Below, piece by piece: positions 12,643-25,059 of a stretch of 64,000 bases of DNA. The notes below the pieces were generated by a model. It saw only the letters and a program-made list of their open reading frames with translations, did no database searches and was not told the DNA's origin. This stretch comes from Hippopus hippopus (taxonomy: Eukaryota; Mollusca; Bivalvia; Cardiida; Cardiidae): NCBI GenBank assembly GCA_946811185.2, contig OX328100.1:19270999-19334998 (forward strand), read 5' to 3'. Positions within the stretch are counted from its first letter, which is position 1; each line of letters begins with the position of its first letter. A program made the position numbers and the translations under genes.

Positions 12643-13490
12643 TACTTTGAGATTGTCCCTATGTCTTTGCACTGGATGAAAGTATGCAATATTTTTTCCA
12701 TATTACATACTTTGATGTTACATACTTTAAAGCTTTTTTCACGTGTGTTGCTAAGTATGTAACCATTTTAAAACCCACCATTTCTCCAAAAATCAAAATA
12801 TGAACGGCCGCCATTGTCATAAATTTCATCGTTAAACATCATGTTTCACGCACTTTTCAATGCATAGTACTTAAAAAATATGAAAAATAAGCAGAATATT
12901 TGTTTCCCAAAAGACAAAACATTACAAAGTTATGAAAAATTTGCCTATCGAATATGTTTATCGACGATAAAACAGATAAGCGATGAAAAAGGATCTCGGT
13001 CGCCATCTTGTTTGTTTACATATCTTTAGCAACGTGATGCCATCAAAGCCAATGTTGAAAATTCCGCGAAAGCACGGTAGGTCGACGAAACAGAATTTGT
13101 ACCGCTTTGGAAATTTTGAAATAAACAAAATATATCAAGGAATTTGATGAAACACTGTTAAATCACGGAAAATTTTGTAAACAATATCAAAGTGTATATA
13201 AAAAAATGTTATTGCACTTGTATGGTGGCATATTTCTGCCACGAGATACGAGATAGCTATCATGATAATTTTGGTAAATTATCGCGATAAATTAAAAGTT
13301 TCCTGGAAATCTTATCAAGATCGTGAAAAGTTTCATGATAAAAATATCACGATAAACTTAATATTTTATCGCAAAATTTCTCCACCGTGCTCGAAGCTGA
13401 CATGCGAGATAAAATTATTGTGATAGTTTTATCCGTTTCTCGATATCTATAAATAGAAAATTCATCATTTGGATGAACTCGGTAGTTTTG
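12643..13490. repeat. left arm of a nested repeat pile (direct repeat with 16755-17260)
   Basis: From 12706 to about 13200 it matches 16755-17260 in the same orientation (TACTTTGATRTTACATACTTTARA, CACGTGTGT.GCTAAGTA, GGCCGCCATT.TCATAAATTTCATCGTTA, TTGTTTACATA). Its distal part 13216-13300 (TGGTGGCATATTTCTGCCACGAGATACGAGATAGCTATCATGATAA) recurs inverted at 16560-16620. Non-coding. Confidence 0.65.
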
Positions 13491-13997
13491 ACTTAAAGGG
13501 CAACTACAGCCAAAATCTCTTTTTTGGACATATGAATCCTTAAATGAAAACCATCTTAAAATAGAAAAACCGCATTTCAATGTCTATCGTAGAAAGAGAG
13601 TTTTAAGCGAAGATGTGGTTTGCACACCTGTGTGAGTTTGTGAAATGTTCGATAAACCGGATGTGATGCCACTCTTATTTCGGCTTCTGTGTACTGTTAA
13701 TTTGATCTGATGCTGACTTTTTTTCTCTCAGCCTTATCCTCCCTCATGTCAGGAGACGACTTTTTTCGTCACAAAAATCCCTATCGTATGCCGCGTGCCG
13801 AGTTTAAGCACTATTTCAAGCCAGGAGATGACTATTTATTTGTCAGTCTGCTGTCTGTCTGTCTGTCTGAACTAAATGACATGGCTTAATATCAGATCAA
13901 CCATTAATCCTCAAAAGGTTAAATAAACCTTCATGCCGATGGCAAAATTTTGAATAGTGCTAGTTTTTGGAGAAACAAAAATAGATGTTTCCGCATT

Positions 13998-14059
13998 GGA
14001 CACTGTACATAAGATCAGATTGCATGTTCTTTGCAGTCTGATCTTAATATACACTGTTC
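13998..14059. repeat. short fold-back hairpin (GTGTAGATC family)
   Basis: GGACACTGTACATAAGATCAGATTGCA pairs with TGCAGTCTGATCTTAATATACACTGTTC, leaving a short ATGTTCTT loop. Confidence 0.75.
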
Positions 14060-14159
14060 GCAAAAGGTCATTGAGTCGCGCTCAGCAGCCTTGGGGCCCC
14101 ACAGAAATTTAAATGAGACAAGCAATAAATGGTAAATTCACTGTTGATTATCCATCTCT

Positions 14160-14188
14160 TTCATGAGAGAGAGAGAGAGAGAGAGTAG
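14160..14188. repeat. (GA)n microsatellite
   Basis: Uninterrupted GAGAGA run. Confidence 0.85.
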
Positions 14189-15429
14189 TTAGCAAAGAAA
14201 TTCGACAAGCAGATTATGCGTTTTTTTTTATTTTAAGATCGTACGAATGAGGAAAATACAAAAGTTATGACGTTCGACTTACCCATTTAACCTGTGTAAA
14301 ATTCCAAATTCCATTTACATTATTTACGAAAAAGGGTTCAATATGGTCGTGAAAACAAAAGAGTAACTTTGTACATGACATGTTTATGACAAGTGCTTGT
14401 TAAACTCAAGCTGCAAGCCGGGTAAAAAAAAATATGTCAGACCACAACGGTGCGATATCATCACAAAAGAGGCACCGAATTAACCCTTTGTCCTTGTACA
14501 TGGATGGAACACACAATTCTTTTCTAAAAATAAAAGGTTGGCGCACTAAAATTTTGTGTAAAGTTTGTACGCAGTTATAAATTTTTAATTTACGCTGCTT
14601 TTATGGTCAGCATCTCTTATCTCGTATATGATTACGGGGAGAAACACGGGAGAAGACAGTTAAACAATTTTTGTCCACGTTGGTATTTCCTTTTAAATTG
14701 TACGCCTTACATGTCTCAGTATTTAGGAAATGGACTGACCCTGTATTTTGCAGACGAACAAAAATGTTTACTGCATGATATGGAGGACAGGAAGGCAGGA
14801 GGCAATTAAGACAATCTTTTAACGTTGTTGTTGATGAAAAGAAACAAATTTGAGATTATGAAAAAAAAGCACGTAGGAAAATAAATGAAGATCGAGTGAA
14901 AAAAATTTTTTTAACTTTAACAGCAAATTCAGGATATGTGCTGGATTTCATGTTGTTCGTGAATGTTAAAGAGAGGATAATATTTCTAAGGCAGATCAAG
15001 GCTTTTAATTCTTTCCAAGCTGAAGGAGACATGTAAAATGCTGACACTGATGGTGTAGATCAAGATCAGACTGCGCAGGATTTGTAGACCGTTAAATGAT
15101 CGACGGTGTCCTATATTTGGTAGAAACAGCCTTAGAAATTAACTTGAATGATTTCCTTTTCACATTGCAACGTTCCTTCTTCCTTCTACGACCTAGTAGA
15201 AGAGAATTTTGGCATGATTCAATTATCTTGATTTATTATTTCTTTTTTTATATTTATCTATTACAACTCGTTGATTAGGTAGTGGTACAATTGAAATAAC
15301 ATCAAGAAATAAATTTCAAAATATTTATGTTCGTTACCAGAAGAATAACTATTCCTTTTTATAAGTACTTTCTCCACTTAGCTAATTCATTCAAAATTTC
15401 TTTCCTTTGATTGTAGATGTAAGAGCGAT

Positions 15430-15920
15430 ATACCCCCGTCACGCCAAACTCGTTCTCACTCTGTTCCGAATTTTTTTGCTGATCGGACTGAAACTGTCTT
15501 TAGACGAAGTGGACGTATTAGTATCCTTTTACGAAGGGTGTTCCAGAACTTTGAGCCTGCTCAAATTTTTTTGCCATCCATCCCGTCCTGTGCTTAGACG
15601 GAGTAACAACGTACTTAAAGCGAGATGGACATACTACGAACGGAACTGCTGTACTTCGATCCTATTAGAGACGCAGTGCGGTCGGGCAATAACCTGCAGT
15701 GCGTTTGCATTTTACCGACCGAAATTACATGTCCTATCCCAGCCAGTTTTTCGATTTTGTTGACCGGGTTAAGACTTTCTGGGAATAGGTTTGGTAAGAT
15801 AGGGGGATTCAGCCATTATCAGGCCAAAATTATACGTTCATCCCCGACCGTAACCCGTTTTCCGATTATGTCAGGACGGGTTAAGACGTTGTAAGACCTA
15901 GTTTGGTGTGACGGGGGCTA
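15430..15920. mobile_element. MITE with CCCCCGTCACGCCAAACT inverted ends
   Basis: Left end ATACCCCCGTCACGCCAAACT, right end AGTTTGGTGTGACGGGGGCTAT, about 490 bp apart. The interior has inverted GTCCTG/CAGGAC-type blocks. The overlapping 118- and 89-aa ORFs have no protein-like domain. Confidence 0.7.
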
Positions 15921-16499
15921 TAGAGATTGAAACTCTGCAGTACACAAGTGATTGAAGCATGAAATAGCGATTTATATCTTTATAAATATCATGCAGTTTT
16001 CTCAATTTTCTGTGTTAGTTCATATATAGCGACTATAATTATCTTCTCACACTTGTGAGATCACGGCAAACTACCGGAAGTCACGGTTTTTTCAATTAGC
16101 GACTTTCACACAGGTGAAAATCCGAAAGTTTAAACCTCTATATCTCGTGGAGTAAGCATCACAGAACGTTAACAAGATTTTTGTTAACATACTCTAGTGT
16201 CGTTTTATCCGATTTTGAAATGAAAATTTTGGTGTGGAGTTACCCTTTAATAAGATTGCAGTCAGTAAAATTTCGAATCATTAATTAACAATTGTAGCTT
16301 AATTGGTAAATTTTGACAATGCCCGAATGATAGAGGTCTGTAAAATCACAAAGACGACTCGAAATGCCTCCTACGAACAACTTTGAAACCGCACAGGGGA
16401 AAGGAGAATTCATAAGGTTGTATACGAAGGTATTCCGAAACCGTATCTAATTATAGGTATCATGAATGTCAGTTGTGGGCACGAAAGCAAAAAAAAATC

Positions 16500-17395
16500 A
16501 TGATAAGAGTTAGCAGTATTGCGATATTTTTATCGTGAATTTTTTTGTTTTATCACGATAATTCTCTTAAATTATCATGATAGCTATCTCGTATCTCGCG
16601 GCAGAAATATGCCACCATACACTTGTACATGGAAATATATTGTGTTGAACTCGTTCTTTTGGCGTAGTTGCCCTCGCAAGCTCGGGTTACTCTACCAAAA
16701 GAACTCGTTGAACACAATATATTCCCTTACAAGCACAATAACCAACACCAATATTGTATACTTTGATATTACATACTTTAGAAGTTTTCTCACGTGTGTC
16801 GCTAAGTACGGAACTATTTCAAAAAGTGCCAAAATTTAAAATATATAAATGGCCGCCATTATCATAAATTTCATCGTTAGACATCATGTTTAACAAACAT
16901 TTAAAAACATATTACTAAATAAAAACATGAAAAATGAATAGAGTATTTGGTTCCTGAATAAAAGTCACTACAAAGGTATGAAAAACCTGTCTATCGAATA
17001 TTTATATCAACGATAAAATTTTTACGCAAATGAAAAGGATGCTCGGTCGCACCTTGTTTGTTTACATACCTCTAGCAACGGTGACATTATCATAAGCCAA
17101 TGTTGAATACTAGTATTCCGCGAAACTACGGTAGGTCGACGAAACGGATTTCTTATCGCTTTTGAAATTTTAAAACTAAAAAAAATAAATCAATGAATTT
17201 GATTAAAACACTATGAAATCACAGGGAATTATGTAAACAATATCAAAGTATATAATGAAAAAGGTTATTGCACTTGCACATGGGAATATATATTGTGTTG
17301 AACCAGGTTTTTTTTGGCGTATTTGCCCTCGAAAGCTCGGGCAACTCTACCAGGAGAAGTCGTTATATATTCCAATGCAAGTGCAATGGCCTATA
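16500..17395. repeat. right arm of the nested pile with two fold-back segments
   Basis: Fold-back 1 (about 16626-16735): GGAAATATATTGTGTTGAAC...CGTTCTTTTGG is mirrored by CCAAAAGAACTCGTTGAACACAATATATTCC. Fold-back 2 (about 17270-17390): TTGCACTTGCACATGGGAATATATA is mirrored by TATATATTCCAATGCAAGTGCAA. Both loops contain GCCCTCG.AAGCTCGGG. The direct repeat with 12706-13200 lies between them. Confidence 0.7.
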
Positions 17396-20024
17396 TAACT
17401 CACCGGTATTTTGACGTAATGCCGTGAATATTTATAGAACATTGGAATTTTTAGCGGACAAACGTCGCGTTTTATGACCGAGTCAACATCACTTAATGAC
17501 GTCATTTTCACAACTGAATAAATCCGTTTCGCTTGAAAACGCACATTGTTCACGATGAGCAAAAAGATGACGTAAAAGAAAGTGAAGAGCATAAAAGAAA
17601 TATGATAATTTTTTGTAGTTTCGGTGCATGAGCGAGACATCACCACTCGTGAAAATGTGGTGTTTGCCTTTTTACTCGATGAAAGAAATTTCGATCATAC
17701 ACCGAAACACAATTATCTTCTATATCTTATACACGTTTAATATCACAATTTGTCTGACGTTATTTTGTAGGTATTTCATTGGAATTAATAGGTTTTTATG
17801 GATATTCCTGCACCTGCCTCTACAGCTGGTTTTGTATCTTTTGATCGATAATATGAAACAACCTTATGTGATAAAGAGGATCGCCAACGACTCGCTTAAT
17901 AACATTTTTCCTTATTTTTGTTTAGATCCAATAAAATTTTATCTCAAACGTCAACACATGTCAGATCTTAAATAAACCTTTTCGTTAACACATGTCAGAT
18001 CTTAAATAAACATTTTACTATCTCTAGATATGCAAAATGACCACGACTATTGAACTGTGATTGCAATATTGATGAAACAGCTCCACCCTCCAACGGTGCT
18101 TATGAGATTGTCCTGTGCCTGTTTTATGTACATCTCTGCGTACCTGAGCTTATGTCCCAAACATCTTTCTCTCTGAAGCTACACCCACAACATGCACATT
18201 TTCAAACGAATGTTCTTACCATCATACCTTTCATTTGGGAAAAAAAAAAGGTTCACTAAAGAAGTACAAGTTTGCAACAAAATGGCATATAAGTGAAAGC
18301 TTTTAAACGCTCTCTAAAAATCTTCTTCTCAAACACTGGACGTTTGATGTCTTTGCTGACATGGAGGATCCTTCGGTAGACCTCTTTCAGATTATCTTAA
18401 GCGTTTTGTCTCGTCAAAAACTTTGCCGCAATGTTTGTGGCTTTTTATTTCCATAAGATAGAGGGAATATATTTATAAATATCTACTGGTCTTAATTTGT
18501 TCATAGCAAGTCTTCGGGAGACTTCTTTCAGATTTCTTGAAATATTTTTCGATAATCCTTTCAATCTTCGTTTCATATGATCTATTAGTTACTGAGAGAA
18601 AAAGTTCTCCAGGTAAATGTGCAAAGATAGACAGTGAGCGATCAAAAAAGCACACATTGTAAGTGCTTCATGTTTAGTCGAACTAAAATTAAGAAAAAAG
18701 AGGTGTTTTCTTTTCTTCGACTTCATTTGGTTTTATTAATACGATGTGTCATTTGTACACAGTTTCGATAAGTTCGATAACAGAAATGAATAACTGCATA
18801 ATGTGATACTGTTGTTCTTATACGATAAATGCTCTTTTCGAACTATAAAACGACAAATACAATACAAATATGACTAAATTACCTATTTTGTGATATTTTC
18901 TACGTTTGGGATAAAGCAAGCAGACCATTTCTTTTTCCCGTATCAATTTCTAGTAGATAACTAGATGATGAAAATTATATCAGTATTCAAAAACTTCTTT
19001 CACAAATATCATATTAAAGTGATAACATATAAAATCATTTATCTTAAGTCTCATTAATGTACATGTCTCTTTCTTTCTTTCTTTCTTTCTTTCTTCCTTC
19101 TATCCTTTCTTCCGTCCTTTTCTCTATCTATCTCTGTCTATCTCTCAACTAAAGAAGGTGATGAAGAAAAAGAAGAAAAAATAATTAAATGAAGAAGAAG
19201 GAGAGTAGCAGCGGCGGCAACATCATCAACAACAATAACACGTTCATGTATATTTACATCGGTGTCCAAGCTCAAGAAAAAAAAAACATATGATTAGTAC
19301 AAATCCTTACTATATGTCTATTTAATACTTCAACCGGAACTTTGAGCCTCCAAACACTTGCATAAAAAAATAAATAAAATTATTAACATATAGAGTTATG
19401 AGCTCTATGCTGGTTCTAAATCCTGTCTTTGCACAGGATACCTTTCTTTCTTTGAAATCTGAGTTGAAGATAGGCATTACAGATTAGTTGTTGACAAGAT
19501 CATAAAGATCCATAGGTTGCAGAATCAGATCGGCTAGCTTCAGTTTGCAAAACCTGTCCTTGTCAACACCTTTGTGGAAACGTATAGTTGACACGTATAA
19601 CTGGTAGCTCCTTTTGTATTTTGAAAAACAGTTAGTTCATGAGCAAAGGCAGAATCTGTTGTTGAAGTCGAGCAATCCCATTTCATTTAAAATTGAAAAA
19701 GTCCTGTTTGACCGATTGTAAAGTTACCAAATAATATCAACTGGTCGAACATCTCTCTACTTAATAATAACAGTATGCTATATCTGCTCCTCATAACTCC
19801 TTTCTGTGCTTTTTATGTGTAATAAACATGGAAGTCTTTCAAAAGTTTAGGAAGAAAAACATTAGATGACTGATACTACGGGACACTTTTGTAAATTTAA
19901 ATTACTGTCCTTTCCTCGGCTTACTAAGAGTCGATTCACAATTATATGTGAAGCTTTGACTAAAGTGTGACATTGGATAAGCCAAAAACGTTTAGCCAAT
20001 GATATTGCTATTTACAAGAAGAAA
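17396..20024. other. intergenic with microsatellites
   Basis: Contains a short direct repeat (AACACATGTCAGATCTTAAATAAAC twice, about 17950-18012) and a (CTTT)n/(CTAT)n tract at 19067-19147. The 99- and 115-aa ORFs near 17.4-18.0 kb have no recognisable domain. Nothing else is supported. Confidence 0.45.
19067..19147. repeat. (CTTT)n / (CTAT)n microsatellite
   Basis: A run of CTTT repeats grading through CTTC/CTAT into TCTATCTCT. Confidence 0.85.
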
Positions 20025-21230
20025 TCAATTATCATCTGGACTATTCCTGAAACTGTCTAAAAGTATTCCATTCATTTCAACAGCATCTTTTGCCATTGCA
20101 TCTAGTAACTGCTTGAGTGTATACACTGTCGCACCATACGAGATAGCAGCTGATATTACAGATCCTATGATTGGAATTGCGATTTTTGATGCACTTTCAA
20201 TACCCTCGGATGTAACTAATGCACCAATCATCTTAAGGCTTATCACTTTCCACTTTTCAGTTAATAAAATTACAGCTTGCCTTGCCTTATCTTTTAGACC
20301 GTACACACTAAAATTTTCCCTGGTCTCCAAACCAAGCTGTTTCCGATAAAACATGCCCTCTGCTGTGACCAAAGCAATATCGATTGGAATCGATATTCCT
20401 GGTACAGGGATTGCTGCTACCGCACCCGAAATTATACCTAAAAACCATTTTCTCTTTTGTAAAAACTCAACTTTTTTCCCTATCAGTTGTGGGGTATAAA
20501 TCCTTAAATTAAACAGAAGTGCCTCTCGTTTGTTTTTTGGGATTCCATTGACAATGTCAGCCAGCAACTCTCCAAATTGCAAATCTGGATTGTCTCGCTT
20601 ATGACTATCGATGTAGTAAACTTTTGCATCAAGATTCATTTCTGACTCGTACTTCACGATTACTTCTCGAATAACTCGATGTTTTGGTTTTTTCGCTTGC
20701 TCGCGTTTCCGCTTCCTTTCATTCTCTACGTCCTCCATAACCTTTGTTTTGACAAAAAATACCGGCTTGTTCCTATGTTTCATCTCCTCGTACAGCCAGA
20801 TTTCAGGTTCAGTAAACCGTGTAGACGTAATCAGGATGATGAAGTCATATTTATCTATACCAACCTTGGGGTTATGAAGGTAACCTGATTCTGGAAATTC
20901 AGCTGTTCCAACTCCTGGAACATCATATAGAACTATGTTATCGTTTTCTGGGTCTTGGTAAGGTGTTGCTTCCATTGTCGTCTGGGTGACACCAACAGGT
21001 GCAGCTCCCTCCTCGTCATCGTACAGAATATTTCTGTAGGCATTTATAAAGGTTGATTTGCCCACTCCTGCTCGTCCAATAACACCAACATTTACAGTGA
21101 CTGTTTTCCAGCCGTCTTGAATTTCAGCGACGTGTCTTTTTACTTCTTCTATTCCCCCATTTTCGAAAGCCTCTTTAATGCCTTCGGCCACATCTTCAAT
21201 GTTTTCCCCCGCAAGTAAAGCACCGGCCAT
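20025..21230 (-). CDS. immunity-related GTPase (IRG-like), 401 aa
   Basis: Full-length IRG-type GTPase, paralogue of the gene at 3.4-4.6 kb. G1 GRAGVGKST (52-60), switch GVTQTTMEA, G3 DVPG (103-106), G4 position TKVM (162-165), not TKxD. The distal half has two hydrophobic stretches (about 280-300 and 360-380, GISIPID and IIGSVISAAISYGA) that could associate with membranes. The ATG is the first in the exon; ten bases upstream on the minus strand GTTTCTTTCAG ends at 21241, a strong splice acceptor. The whole coding region therefore lies in one exon behind a 5'-UTR intron, the arrangement typical of IRG genes. The N-terminus, IEDVAEGIKEAFENGGIEEV, is a short helix as in vertebrate IRGs. No break seen; probably expressed. 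Confidence 0.9.
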   Translation of the reverse strand: MAGALLAGENIEDVAEGIKEAFENGGIEEVKRHVAEIQDGWKTVTVNVGVIGRAGVGKSTFINAYRNILYDDEEGAAPVGVTQTTMEATPYQDPENDNIVLYDVPGVGTAEFPESGYLHNPKVGIDKYDFIILITSTRFTEPEIWLYEEMKHRNKPVFFVKTKVMEDVENERKRKREQAKKPKHRVIREVIVKYESEMNLDAKVYYIDSHKRDNPDLQFGELLADIVNGIPKNKREALLFNLRIYTPQLIGKKVEFLQKRKWFLGIISGAVAAIPVPGISIPIDIALVTAEGMFYRKQLGLETRENFSVYGLKDKARQAVILLTEKWKVISLKMIGALVTSEGIESASKIAIPIIGSVISAAISYGATVYTLKQLLDAMAKDAVEMNGILLDSFRNSPDDN

Positions 21231-22448
21231 ATTTCTTGGACTGAAAGAAACAAAATATGACGTCAGAAATAACCATTTTATGAAACGTAGCCCAGACGGC
21301 CTTACATCTATTATAATAATGAATGTAAAAGAGAAAAACGGTTCTCACTGATGATAAGTCTTCTTAAGAGAGTGTTATTGAGGTGTTTTGGACCGTGATG
21401 TGCACGTGAGATTTCTTTCTTAATATATATGTGTTTTGCGCAAATTGGGAATTGTTTCAGTTCTAGAATCGTCCTGCACTACGTTCTTATCCGCCGCACT
21501 GGATAGGTCGCATCCTTTGATTTCACCATTTTAGGAATAAAAAATGTCGTATAGGCCACTCCGGCACATAGGCCATGGCTAATACGCTTGGTCAATTTAC
21601 ATCGTCGTCCATCTATAGATACATGTACTGGTATATGTTTTATAGTGAACTCACGACGCCTTTTCATTTCCCCTTCTGGAGATCAAGTCACTTAGAGGAC
21701 TTTAGAACGTAATAATTCGTTTATCCCGTGTCGAAGGTTTGACGGAATTTCGAAATTGTCAAAATGTCACTTCGATTGATCATTTGGCGGTACATACCAA
21801 ACAACGCCTTCAATGCATGTACATTCGCAGTTAACGACTGATCGGCACAAATCGACATTATCAATCAACAAGGTGTGAAAATCAAGGTTGGTAACGAGTT
21901 TTGGACATTCGTAAGTTTGCAAGCGGAAGAATCTATTCACCAACTAAAGGTAGGTATGAATGTTCGAAAGCTACTTTTTGGCGTGAACCAAAATCTTTAC
22001 CACATGGGGAATTGCTTATTTTCAGTAATACAGGCCTCAGTAAAAGATCAATTAGAAAAGTAAAATGAACGTGTAGGCCCCTTCGTCGAATAGGCCGCAC
22101 CTCTGAAAAATTTCACTTCCGTTTCCGGTTATGAGAAGGTAAATATTTTGATTTGAGGTAAAAAAAGGCAGTTTTGTAAATTATACTACGCTCGTCCGTA
22201 AATCATTTTAAAAATTGGAAGAGAATTGGAACATTATACATCCCATTTATACGTATTAGAACTTTTGTAATTAGTTCATCATTTTGGAACTTATTTGCTA
22301 ACAACAGAGTGAACACTATTGCATCGTATTGTTATCCTATGTAACGGTTTATTACACTTAATAACGTTGAGTAAAAGGAAACATTGTTCACCAGTGTACC
22401 TGTCCTGTTCAATGAAATAAGAAATATACTGTCCGAAATTAAAAAGAC
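21231..22448. other. upstream region of the second IRG gene
   Basis: A splice acceptor sits at 21241-21255 (minus strand). No first exon or core promoter could be assigned, and no repeat boundary is evident. Confidence 0.4.
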
Positions 22449-23287
22449 ATGAGCGTTTGTTCTACCCCTGGACCAAGTCAGGATATAGATAAAGACAGTA
22501 AAAAGAGACCACTATCTTCACCAACTGATTTAATTACATTAAAAAAGAGCAAAACAATAGAACAAGCGAACGTTGACGAAAGCAAGATGCCACAGTCCAT
22601 GCAATCAGATACGCTGCCAGAATATCCCGCCTCAGTTTTTACACTAACTGAGGATGAGTTACTTCAGATGACAGCTGTTGTTGCAGATTCCGTCAGAACT
22701 GTAATGGCAGTTATGGTGAAAAGCATAGTAGACGGCTTATTGGATGGATTAAGTGCCAAAATCTCCAGTCTTGAAGAGGAGAATAACAGTCTGAGGCAAA
22801 GGATCTCCGCCTTGGAAGAGAAAGCAGACATGGCAGAGCAGTACTGCAGGAGGAATTGTATTCGTCTCTCTGGCATATAAGAAGGCGAATCGGTTGAAGA
22901 CAAGATTATGCATGTAGCCGATGGAATAAACGCTGACCTGACTCTGGAAGAAATAAACAGGGCTCATGGGTAAGGAAAGCCATGGAGAGACCAAGACCAC
23001 GTGATATTATTATCAAATTCATGAGTTATAGATCGCGACAGAACCTTCTTCTTAACAAAAGAAAGTTGAAAGTGAATGGATTTGAACGCGTTTTCCTCAA
23101 CGATGACCTCACCATGACATGAGACAAAATTTATTTTCAAACAAGAAAACTGGCTAAGGATAAGATTATCAACAGCACATGGACAAAGGTCGGTGTGATC
23201 TTCGTTAAGGACAAATACCTAAAACTATACCGTGTGGAAACTCTATCTGATGTCGATGACCTGAAGTCTAGCGTTGCCTACTTTTAA
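22449..23287 (+). pseudogene. LINE ORF1 (coiled-coil RNA-binding protein), degenerate
   Basis: The first 143 codons give a charged N-terminus, a coiled coil (ISSLEEENNSLRQRISALEE) and the start of an RRM-like segment (YCRRNCIRLSGI), the layout of L1/CR1-type ORF1 proteins. The frame is interrupted by TAA at 22878-22880, continues in the same frame, shifts near 22965-22980, and meets TGA near 23119-23121. The distal part RDIIIKFMSYRSRQNLLLNK and the end DDLKSSVAYF match the usual C-terminal domain, closing at TAA 23285-23287. ORF2 does not follow, so this is a truncated, inactive copy. Confidence 0.75.
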
Positions 23288-23942
23288 CTTTTATGTACAG
23301 TCTATAGCTTACCTGTGTTAACCCTTATCATGCCGATCTCAACTAAGGTATTTTTCGAAGGTAGTGTAGAGTAAGATCAGTCTGCACGGTCGTGGGGTCT
23401 GTCTTGGCCTTCTTTGTCTGCTCTGAAAAAATGTATTTACTGACAAGCTTCCGATGAAATCGACCTTCAACATGTAATGATCATTCAAGGATTGTCAGCA
23501 GGACAGGGGTTAAATACACATGTACCTATTTTAGGAAACCAGTATTACCAGTGTACCGTAACCACTAACTGTCTGCACGTATCGAAGGGTGGGAGCGTGA
23601 CTGTCGTAGAATGCATTAGCGCTTGAGGTAGTATTGTACCAGCCCGTCGATACTGCTAATTTGGAGATAAACCTTCTTAAAATTCTGATAGCGTTCTCGT
23701 TTCTTGGGCCTCTTATAGGTCGCATGGAAGGACATTCTATTGCTCGCCACGGCGATGTATTGTTTTTCTCTGATTTATTTATTTATCATCATTATTACTA
23801 AAGTCAGAGCGATGTAAATTAGTATTTGTTTTAACTCTTGTTCTGCCAAATTTAAATTGTTGACGATTATACAAAAAGATTTCAACTGGTTAAATGGCAC
23901 TGGATAGCGTTCAGTCGCTAGAAATAACTAATAGAACAACAG

Positions 23943-24000
23943 GGAGTGCAAAGCAAGATCAGACTACACGTACGTACGGGCTGATCTTGCTCTGCACTCC
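23943..24000. repeat. 20-bp-arm fold-back hairpin
   Basis: GGAGTGCAAAGCAAGATCAG (23943-23962) and CTGATCTTGCTCTGCACTCC (23981-24000) pair with one mismatch around an 18-nt loop containing ACGTACGTACG. Confidence 0.85.
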
Positions 24001-24476
24001 CCGTACGATAAATCTATGGTCGCAAACGGCACGATAGGAGTCAAAGGGGAATCGAATGTGCTATTTTATCTACGTCCAAGTTCCGCTCACTTCAAAAAGG
24101 ACTAGTTATTTTGGTTCAAGGAAGACATTATGGAAGTTGGAGCATTATTCATACGAGTTATGTTTGGATTTCCTTATGTTTTCTGTCTTTATTTATTTTC
24201 CCGGATAAAGTATCTGGTATATTTACAGATTATGAAAAAATATAATGCAAATATAAATTTTTAATTCCTAATTGATTTTGGATTAATATCTGATAGCACA
24301 AATTTAAAAAAAAACACTTCGCGTGAAGATAATCACTGCTCGACCGGGCGGTGTTTTTTTTTTCTCTTTTTTATTCTTGTAGAGCCAATTCATATATAAA
24401 TGTAACCTGTGACAATGTATACTCAAAGCAAAGGTAACCATTGTCGTGCTGTTCCCGATTATGCAAGCATTTACAC

Positions 24477-24538
24477 GCAGTGTAGATCAGGATCAGTCTG
24501 CACTAACGTGTGCTCTGATCTTGTCGTACACTGACTGC
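24477..24538. repeat. short fold-back hairpin (GTGTAGATC family)
   Basis: GCAGTGTAGATCAGGATCAG...TGCA is mirrored by TGC..CTGATCTTGTCGTACACTGACTGC. Confidence 0.8.
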
Positions 24539-25059
24539 TCTCCAACTGACTTACAAATTGAAACATTGAGAAGCTTTCCTTGAGAATAGAGGTCAATTTT
24601 TTCCAGCAAACATCTATCTTCTGTCCTTTTCTCATCTTAACAGATACAAGCCAAGTCCTATTATCAATATCAATATCAGAATGGTTTAACTAGAACTGAC
24701 ATAATTAATACACGTGTTCTGTTTTACATTCAACTATGTTTAACTCTTACAGAGCAGTTCTTTATTTTGTTTGAAGTCGCGCTATTAGAACGTTTCCGAA
24801 ACTCATCGTAGACTCTTTTAAAAGATTTATTTTGGCCAATGTTCAGTACTCTTTATTCACACTCCAGATATATCAGCAAAACTCATTAGAGTATGTAAAC
24901 TATAGGGGAATCTGACAATACTCTTTATGTTACTTAATGTATAAATGCTTGGTACATGTACATTCATAACTTTGTAACTGTGATACTTACATGTACATAA
25001 GTGCTTATCTGCATATGTATATAAGTGTATATTTCGTGTATAAGTGCGTGCGTTTGTTT

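Larger units (their letters stand above)
13497..16246. mobile_element. TTAA-flanked non-autonomous element (Kolobok/piggyBac-like)
   Basis: TTAA occurs at 13493-13496 and 16247-16250. The ends are inverted: AGGGCAACTACAGCCAAAATCTC on the left, and the complement of ...TTTTGGTGTGGAGTTACCCT on the right. No transposase frame inside. It carries a hairpin at 13998-14059, a (GA)n run near 14165-14185, a half hairpin at 15050-15078 and a nested TIR element at 15430-15920. Superfamily is inferred only from TTAA and the AGGG terminus. Confidence 0.55.

Noticed and set aside
17347..17975. Host genes from the 99- and 115-aa ORFs
   Set aside because: No domain, biased low-complexity translation, and overlap with the repeat pile and no splice context.
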